From DASSZN01 sp035702805 (GTDB lineage Bacteria; Chloroflexota; Chloroflexia; Thermomicrobiales; Thermomicrobiaceae), in NCBI GenBank assembly GCA_035702805.1, contig DASSZN010000320.1, positions 1 through 8,988 of the forward strand: a stretch of DNA of 8,988 nt, in the 5' to 3' direction. Below, one piece after another: positions 5,153-8,988 of this stretch. A program made the position numbers and the translations under genes. Under the pieces are notes generated by a model. The model had not been told where the DNA came from, did no database searches, and saw only the letters and a list, made by a program, of their open reading frames with translations. The number at the start of each line of letters is the position of its first letter. The stretch's first letter is position 1.

Positions 5153-5971
5153 ATGGACGCCACGGCGCGGCCAGCGGCAGCCCGCGCCGGCGAGGGAGCG
5201 GGGCAACGGTTGGCGCGAAACGGGGACGACGGGACAACCAGCGCAACGGTGGCGAGCGGCGTGGGGCTCGACCCGGCCGCCATCCACTATGAGGTGACCG
5301 GCAGCGGTCCGCCGCTCGTGCTCATCCACGGACTCTCCGCTTCGGGCCGCTGGTGGTCGCGCAACGTCGGCGTCTTCGCCGCGCACTTCCGCGTCTACAC
5401 CGTCGACCTGGTCGGCTTCGGCGCCAGCCACCGTCTCGGGCGCTTCGTGCTGGCCGACGCCGCCGCCGGGCTCGTCGCCTGGATGGACCGGGCGGGCATC
5501 GCGCGGGCCGACGTGGTCGGCCACTCGCTGGGTGGCTTCGTTGCCGCCGACCTGGCGGCGCGCTTCCCCGAGCGAGTGCGCAGGCTCGTCCTGGTCGACG
5601 CGGCGGTCCTGCCGCTGGGCGGCGTCGGCCACTACGCGGTCGGGATGCTCCGGCAGGCGCGCTACATCTCGCCCGGCTTCCTGCCCACCCTGGCGCGCGA
5701 CGTTCTCCGCGCCGGGGCGATCACGACCGTGCAGGCGTCGCTGGCCATCGCCTACGCCGACCTTGGCCCCTGCCTCGCCCGCATCACCGCGCCGACCCTC
5801 GCGATCTGGGGCGAGCACGACACCGTCGTCCCGCGCGCGATCGGCCGGGAGATCGTCCGCCGGGTGCCCGGCGCCCGGCTCGTCGTGATCCCGGGCGTCG
5901 GCCACAACGTGATCTGGGAGGCGGCGGAGCCCTTCAACCGCGAGACGCTCCAGTTCCTGCTCGCCGACTGA
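5153..5971 (+). CDS. alpha/beta hydrolase fold protein
   Basis: 272 residues from ATG 5153. The start is uncertain. The GGAGG at 5133-5137 is 15 bases away, and the first ~40 residues are low-complexity. A TTG at 5210, with GAGGGAG and GGGG upstream, would give a 253-residue protein of more typical length. Core motifs are complete: oxyanion-hole turn LVLIHGLSASGRWW (55-68), nucleophile elbow GHSLGG with Ser125 (123-128), acid Asp223 in WGEHDTVVP, and His251 in PGVGHNVIWE. Between them, a helical lid (about 152-200) includes GHYAVGMLRQARYISPGF. The protein is likely a soluble esterase, haloperoxidase-like or C-C hydrolase enzyme; the lid does not let me choose. A hairpin follows ten bases after the stop, so it appears to end its transcript. 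Confidence 0.87.
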   Translation: MDATARPAAARAGEGAGQRLARNGDDGTTSATVASGVGLDPAAIHYEVTGSGPPLVLIHGLSASGRWWSRNVGVFAAHFRVYTVDLVGFGASHRLGRFVLADAAAGLVAWMDRAGIARADVVGHSLGGFVAADLAARFPERVRRLVLVDAAVLPLGGVGHYAVGMLRQARYISPGFLPTLARDVLRAGAITTVQASLAIAYADLGPCLARITAPTLAIWGEHDTVVPRAIGREIVRRVPGARLVVIPGVGHNVIWEAAEPFNRETLQFLLAD

Positions 5972-5980
5972 TCCCCGGCA

Positions 5981-5996
5981 GCCCGGTCGCCCGGGC
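5981..5996 (+). terminator. hairpin terminator after the alpha/beta hydrolase gene
   Basis: GCCCGG (5981-5986) pairs with CCGGGC (5991-5996) around a TCGC loop and is followed by CCTTGA. It begins ten bases after the stop codon. The stem is short and the tail is not a true T-run. Confidence 0.5.
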
Positions 5997-6027
5997 CCTT
6001 GACCGCCCGTCGCCGTCGGCCATGCCC

Positions 6028-6033
6028 TATGAT
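6028..6033 (+). promoter_or_regulatory. -10 box (TATGAT) upstream of the DUF1028 gene
   Basis: TATGAT matches five of six consensus bases and lies 53 bp before the GTG start, after the hydrolase terminator. The nearest -35-like hexamer, TTGACC (5999-6004), is 23 bp away, too far for a standard sigma70 promoter. Only the -10 is supported. Confidence 0.35.
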
Positions 6034-6086
6034 GGTCGCGATCAGGCGATGACCGGCAACGACGCGCCGGGGGAAGGAGAGGCGAC

Positions 6087-6767
6087 GTGACCTTCACCGT
6101 CATCGGGCGCTGCGCCCGCACCGGCATGCTCGGAATCGGCACCGCGACCAACGCCTTCGCCGTGGGCGTGCGCGTGCCCTTCATCAAGCCGCGCGTCGGC
6201 GCGGTCGCGATCATGGCGATCGCCGACCAGCGGCTGGGGCCGATCGGGCTGCGGCTGCTCGAGCTCGGCTACCACGCGCCGGCGGCGCTCGAGGAACTCG
6301 TGCGCGCCGACCCCTACTCCGAGTACCGCCAGCTCGGCTTCCTCGACGACGATGGCCACGCCGCCGCCCGGACCGGCGCCGAGAACCGCGACTGGGCCGG
6401 GCACCGCATCGGCGAGAACTGCGTGCTGCTGGGCAACGCCATCGTCGGCGAGCGCGTGCTCGACGCCATGGAGGAGGCCTTTACCGCCGACCCGGACGAG
6501 GACCTGGAGGAGCGGCTGCTGCGGGCCGTCGAGGCCGGCCGCGACGCCGGGGGCCAGCCCAACGGCCAGCGCTCCGCCGCGCTCCTGGTCTACGACCGCA
6601 AGGACTTCTCGCGGGTGGACCTGCGCGTCGACATCCACGCGGAGCCGGTCGGTGAGCTGCGCCGCGTCTTCGACATCTACCGGCCAGCCATCCCCTACTA
6701 CGACCGGCGCCAGGTCGACCCGCGCGTGCCGCACCTCGACACCTGGCTGGCCGAGCACCGGCGATAG
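6087..6767 (+). CDS. DUF1028 family protein (Ntn-hydrolase-like)
   Basis: 226 residues from GTG 6087, with AAGGAG (6074-6079) seven bases upstream. The sequence follows DUF1028 from its first residues: MTFTVIGRCARTGMLGIGTA, then AFAVGVRVPFIKPRVGAVA (23-41). Later come LGPIGLRLLELG (50-61), the RQLGFLDDDGHAAARTGAEN region (81-100), GNAIVGERVLDAMEEAF (116-132) and GGQPNGQRSAALLVYD (155-170). The last is the most conserved block of the family. Bare DUF1028 proteins of about 220-230 residues are usual. The fold is considered Ntn-hydrolase-like, and several relatives sit near amino acid or nucleobase catabolism genes. No reaction can be assigned here. It appears monocistronic and faces a convergent SLOG gene. 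No signal peptide is seen. Confidence 0.87.
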   Translation: MTFTVIGRCARTGMLGIGTATNAFAVGVRVPFIKPRVGAVAIMAIADQRLGPIGLRLLELGYHAPAALEELVRADPYSEYRQLGFLDDDGHAAARTGAENRDWAGHRIGENCVLLGNAIVGERVLDAMEEAFTADPDEDLEERLLRAVEAGRDAGGQPNGQRSAALLVYDRKDFSRVDLRVDIHAEPVGELRRVFDIYRPAIPYYDRRQVDPRVPHLDTWLAEHRR

Positions 6768-6793
6768 CGCCGTTCCCACACGAGTCCCGGCTC

Positions 6794-6814
6794 GCCCCGT
6801 CGCCGTGTCGGGGC
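6794..6814. terminator. hairpin between the convergent DUF1028 and SLOG genes
   Basis: GCCCCG (6794-6799) pairs with CGGGGC (6809-6814) around a 9-nt loop. AGGTTT follows on the plus strand, within a GGTTTCAAACC palindrome (6816-6826). It sits in the 72-bp gap between two stop codons and may serve both directions, mainly DUF1028. Confidence 0.5.
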
Positions 6815-6839
6815 AGGTTTCAAACCCGACCGCGCTCGC

Positions 6840-7499
6840 TCAGCGCGATCGCTCCCGCGCGCCGAGTCGCTCGGACAGGCGGTCGAGCGGCTCGTGGACG
6901 ACCTGACCGTCCCCGGCCGTCGTCACGACCCGTACCGCGTGCGGCGGGCGGGCGTCGATCCAGACGACCGGGAGGCAACGGGCCAGCGCCTCCCGGACGA
7001 CCTGGCCGGTGCCGCCCTCGCCGCGTGGCGCGGCGCCGTCCCAGATCGCCAGCAGCACGTCGCTGTGGGCGAGTAGCCAGGCGCCGACCGCCGCGTACGC
7101 CGCGGCGGTCGTCTCTGGCCCGGCACGCGACCCCGCGAGCTCGACGACGCGCGCGGCGGCCAGCAGCAGGGCACGGTAGTCGGCCCGGGAGCCGGCGGTC
7201 GGGAAGTCGGCTCCGTAGGCTTCCCGGTCGAAGGGGAGCGGGCAGATCAGCGGCAGGCCGGCGGCGAGGGCCTCGCGCGCCACCAGCCGGTCGGCACCCT
7301 CGGCCACCGGCGAGATGACCTCCAGCCGGCCGGCGCTCGCGCCCGCCCGCGCCGTGGCGAAGACCTCACGGACGCGCGCGCGGAGCGTCGTGAGGTCGGC
7401 GCCCACGAGCGCGGCAGGCCGGTGGCCGGTCACCCCGATCCGGAGCGCGCGTGCCTCGCCGGCCGGCTCGCTGCTCCCATTCCGTCCAGGTTCCGCCAC
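6840..7499 (-). CDS. stand-alone SLOG-type (DprA/LOG-like) Rossmann protein
   Basis: 219 residues from GTG at 7499. An in-frame TAG lies 3 nt upstream, so this is the first possible start; no good ribosome site is visible. A short polar N-terminus leads into LRIGVTGHRP (19-28), the nucleotide-binding first strand and loop. SPVAEGADRLVAREALAAG (63-81) and ICPLPFDREAYGADF (85-99) are the next conserved blocks. SDVLLAIWDG (146-155) and RGEGGTGQVVREAL (159-172) carry the GG.G loop comparable to PGGxGTxxE of LOG proteins. The order fits the SMF/DprA-LOG superfamily, whose members bind or cleave nucleotide-like ligands. Some serve as ligand sensors in antiphage systems. No effector is fused. It is divergent from the P-loop gene across 133 bp with shared promoter elements, so the two may be functionally linked. 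Enzyme versus sensor cannot be decided. Confidence 0.82.
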   Translation of the reverse strand: MAEPGRNGSSEPAGEARALRIGVTGHRPAALVGADLTTLRARVREVFATARAGASAGRLEVISPVAEGADRLVAREALAAGLPLICPLPFDREAYGADFPTAGSRADYRALLLAAARVVELAGSRAGPETTAAAYAAVGAWLLAHSDVLLAIWDGAAPRGEGGTGQVVREALARCLPVVWIDARPPHAVRVVTTAGDGQVVHEPLDRLSERLGARERSR

Positions 7500-7522
7500 C
7501 TACCGCATCCCCGCGTGGACGA

Positions 7523-7552
7523 TTGCCCGCACCTGTCGGACTCCTCTACACT
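7523..7552 (+). promoter_or_regulatory. promoter for the ribokinase-like/P-loop gene
   Basis: TTGCCC (7523-7528, four of six) and TACACT (7547-7552, four of six) are 18 bp apart. The predicted start of transcription is near 7559, about 74 nt before the ATG at 7633. The -10 overlaps two inverted repeats. Confidence 0.45.
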
Positions 7553-7580
7553 GAGCGCGATCAGTGGACGGATTGTAGAG
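7544..7580. promoter_or_regulatory. nested palindromes over the divergent promoters (candidate operator)
   Basis: CTCTACA (7544-7550) is mirrored by TGTAGAG (7574-7580). CACTGA (7549-7554) is mirrored by TCAGTG (7561-7566) across six bases. The first pair contains the two opposing -10 boxes. The second overlaps the plus-strand -10 and both predicted starts, an apt position for a repressor serving both genes. Confidence 0.45.
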
Positions 7581-7600
7581 CCCGTCGCCCGGAGCGGCTA
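7572..7600 (-). promoter_or_regulatory. promoter for the SLOG gene
   Basis: On the minus strand TACAAT (7577-7572, five of six) is preceded 17 bp upstream by TAGCCG (7600-7595, three of six). Transcription would begin near 7565 and give a leader of about 65 nt. The -35 is weak. Confidence 0.4.
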
Positions 7601-7632
7601 GCTGCCCTGGAGCCCGGGCAGGAGCGTGAACG

Positions 7633-8988
7633 ATGGCGGAGGGAGCACCGCGGGTCGCGGTGGTGGGCGACGTGACGGTCGACTGGATGCTTCTCGCCCC
7701 GGCGGGCGTGGGGCCGTCGACGCTGCAGACCACCTACCAGTGGGAGGTTGGCGGCGGCGCGGGCGTTGCCAGCCAGCCCGGCGGGGCGGCCCTGATCGCC
7801 GCGCTGGTGACGGCGGCGGGGGACCCGTGCCTGGACGGACAGTCACCCGACGGCCCGACGGTGCCTCCGGACGCGCTGGTCGATCCAGGCTACCCCACCC
7901 TGCCGCGCACCTTCGCCGTCTGGCAGCCCTTCCCGGCCGCGCTCGACGATCCGCGGCCGGCCTGGCGGATGGCCCAGTTCCTCGGCCTGCAGCGGCCGGC
8001 AGAGCCGACCGTCGCGTGCGAGCACACGCCGCTGTCCGGCACCCCGGACTGCGTGGTCGTCGACGACGCCAACCTCGGCTTTCGCGACCGGCCCGACGCC
8101 TGGCCCGGCTGGCTGGGATCCGCCGCGGCCCGGCCCAGGCAGGTGATCCTGCGCCAGGCGGGTCGACTGGCCGGGGGACCCCTCTGGCAGGCGCTCGTCG
8201 AGCGCTGTGGTGACCGGCTGACCGTCTGCTGCTCGGTGGGCGACCTGCGCAAGGAGGACGCGCCGATCGGGCAGGCGCTCTCCTGGGAGCGGATGGGGAT
8301 CGAGGTCGTGGCCGCCGTGCGGTCCCGGGAGGCGCTCCGCGCGGCCCGGCGCGTGGTCGTGACCGTGGGGCTGGCCGGCGCGGTGCTCGTGCCCCGGGAC
8401 GGTCCGGCGACGCTGATCTTCGACCCCCTCCACCAGGAAGGGGACTGGCAGCGGAGCCGCCCCGGCACGCCGTTCGGCATCGGGACCACGGTCGCGGCGG
8501 CGCTCGCCTGCGCGGGCACCACCGACGAGCCGGACTGGGCCGGCGCGATCCGGCGCGGCCTGCAGGCGGCACGCGCCGTCCACGCCGGGGGCTTCGTCGC
8601 GGGCGGTGACGGCAGCGCGCCCGCGCTCCGCTTCCCGCTGGAGACGGCCGCGGCGATCCTGGCCGCGGAGGCGCCGGAGACGCCCCTCGAGACGGTCGAG
8701 ATCCAGGAGCGCCCCGACTGGCAGATCTTCAGCGGCGTGCACTCGGCACAGGAGGCGCCGCTCGCCCGGCGCATCGTCGAAGCGGGGGAGCGGGAGGCCT
8801 GCCGCCGCCTGCCCCTCGAGCGCATGGGCCACTGGGTCTCGGTGGACCGGACGGAGATCGAGAGCATGCGCAGCGTGCGTGAGATCATCCGCGAGTACCT
8901 GGCCCAGCCGCGCCCACCCCGGCCGCTCAGCCTGGCCGTCTTCGGCCCGCCGGGCGCCGGCAAGTCGTTCGCCATCAAGCAGATGGCC
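7633..8988 (+). CDS. pseudo-ribokinase-like plus P-loop NTPase fusion, cut by the window end
   Basis: An open frame of 452 codons runs to the right edge with no stop. ATG 7633 has AGGAG (7620-7624) eight bases upstream. Residues 8-330 follow a ribokinase/PfkB outline: strand 1 VAVVGDVTVDW (8-18), the Gly-rich GGGAGVASQPGGAALIAAL (40-58), strand CVVVDDAN (140-147), and VVVTVGLAGAVLV (241-253), like the family's vvTlGaxG strand. Next comes GTPFGIGTTVAAAL (278-291) where active kinases have DTxGAGDxFxxxL. The catalytic Asp aligns with Thr285, so kinase activity is probably lost. A conspicuous block is DLRKEDAPIGQALSWERM (204-221). A linker (331-430) ends in VDRTEIESMRSVREIIREYL. Then LAVFGPPGAGKSF holds Walker A, G438-S445. 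Walker B and any effector domain lie outside. It is divergent from the SLOG gene. The P-loop is certain; the ribokinase-like call is moderate. Confidence 0.8.
   Translation, partial: MAEGAPRVAVVGDVTVDWMLLAPAGVGPSTLQTTYQWEVGGGAGVASQPGGAALIAALVTAAGDPCLDGQSPDGPTVPPDALVDPGYPTLPRTFAVWQPFPAALDDPRPAWRMAQFLGLQRPAEPTVACEHTPLSGTPDCVVVDDANLGFRDRPDAWPGWLGSAAARPRQVILRQAGRLAGGPLWQALVERCGDRLTVCCSVGDLRKEDAPIGQALSWERMGIEVVAAVRSREALRAARRVVVTVGLAGAVLVPRDGPATLIFDPLHQEGDWQRSRPGTPFGIGTTVAAALACAGTTDEPDWAGAIRRGLQAARAVHAGGFVAGGDGSAPALRFPLETAAAILAAEAPETPLETVEIQERPDWQIFSGVHSAQEAPLARRIVEAGEREACRRLPLERMGHWVSVDRTEIESMRSVREIIREYLAQPRPPRPLSLAVFGPPGAGKSFAIKQMA

Noticed and set aside
5999..6033. TTGACC (5999) plus TATGAT (6028) as a complete sigma70 promoter
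   Set aside because: The 23-bp spacer is well outside 16-19 bp; only the -10 was kept as a low-confidence feature.
7626..8213. Plus-strand frame from GTG 7626
   Set aside because: It is Arg/Gly-rich and out of frame with the 452-codon frame from ATG 7633, which has strong third-position GC, a ribosome site and a Walker A motif.
7598..8978. Minus-strand frames across the right end
   Set aside because: They are antisense shadows of the ribokinase-like/P-loop gene with Arg/Pro/Ser-rich products and no motifs.
1..8988. Mobile element, CRISPR array, tRNA or rRNA
   Set aside because: No transposase or integrase motif, terminal repeats, regularly spaced repeats, cloverleaf or rRNA-like sequence was seen on either strand.

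Overview
The window looks like chromosomal DNA from a very GC-rich bacterium (roughly 70% G+C by eye). Codons end almost always in G or C, GTG and TTG starts are common, and Shine-Dalgarno sites are strong. The gene set (DUF2382 and DUF3618 stress/envelope proteins, a DUF1028 protein, a DinB-family protein behind a Gram-positive-type SOS box) would fit a Chloroflexota/Thermomicrobia-like or actinobacterial host. No marker gene is present, so the lineage is an inference. I see no rRNA, tRNA, CRISPR array, insertion sequence or phage gene.

Layout. 2-274: 3' end of an unrecognised gene entering from the left. 333-1172 (minus): DUF2171/PRC-like plus DUF2382 protein, divergent from 1370-2065, a four-helix membrane protein that ends in a strong hairpin terminator. 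2243-2758: DinB-family four-helix protein with its own extended -10 promoter and a LexA/SOS box just past the predicted transcription start. 2759-3057: gene-free, holding one hairpin. 3058-3600: DUF3618 single-helix membrane protein from a TTG start. 3722-4363 and 4368-4781: translationally coupled O-methyltransferase and SnoaL-like (NTF2-fold) protein. 4871-5104: small disordered Pro/Glu-rich protein. 5153-5971: alpha/beta hydrolase. 6087-6767: DUF1028 protein. 6840-7499 (minus): stand-alone SLOG-type (DprA/LOG-like) Rossmann protein. 7633 to the right edge: a long protein cut by the window end, with a ribokinase/PfkB-like N-terminal region whose catalytic Asp appears lost, followed by a Walker A P-loop.

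How they may work together. The left half looks like stress and envelope housekeeping (DUF2382, membrane protein, SOS-controlled DinB, DUF3618). The middle holds small-molecule enzymes (methyltransferase, SnoaL-like, hydrolase, DUF1028) in short units separated by hairpins. The most unusual part is the right end. A SLOG protein and a pseudo-ribokinase/P-loop fusion are transcribed divergently from a 133-bp region in which two face-to-face -10 boxes (both within CTCTACA) overlap nested palindromes. SLOG domains and P-loop ATPases are recurring parts of nucleotide-signalling conflict systems, so this pair is the best candidate here for an undescribed system. That is a hypothesis and depends on sequence beyond the window.
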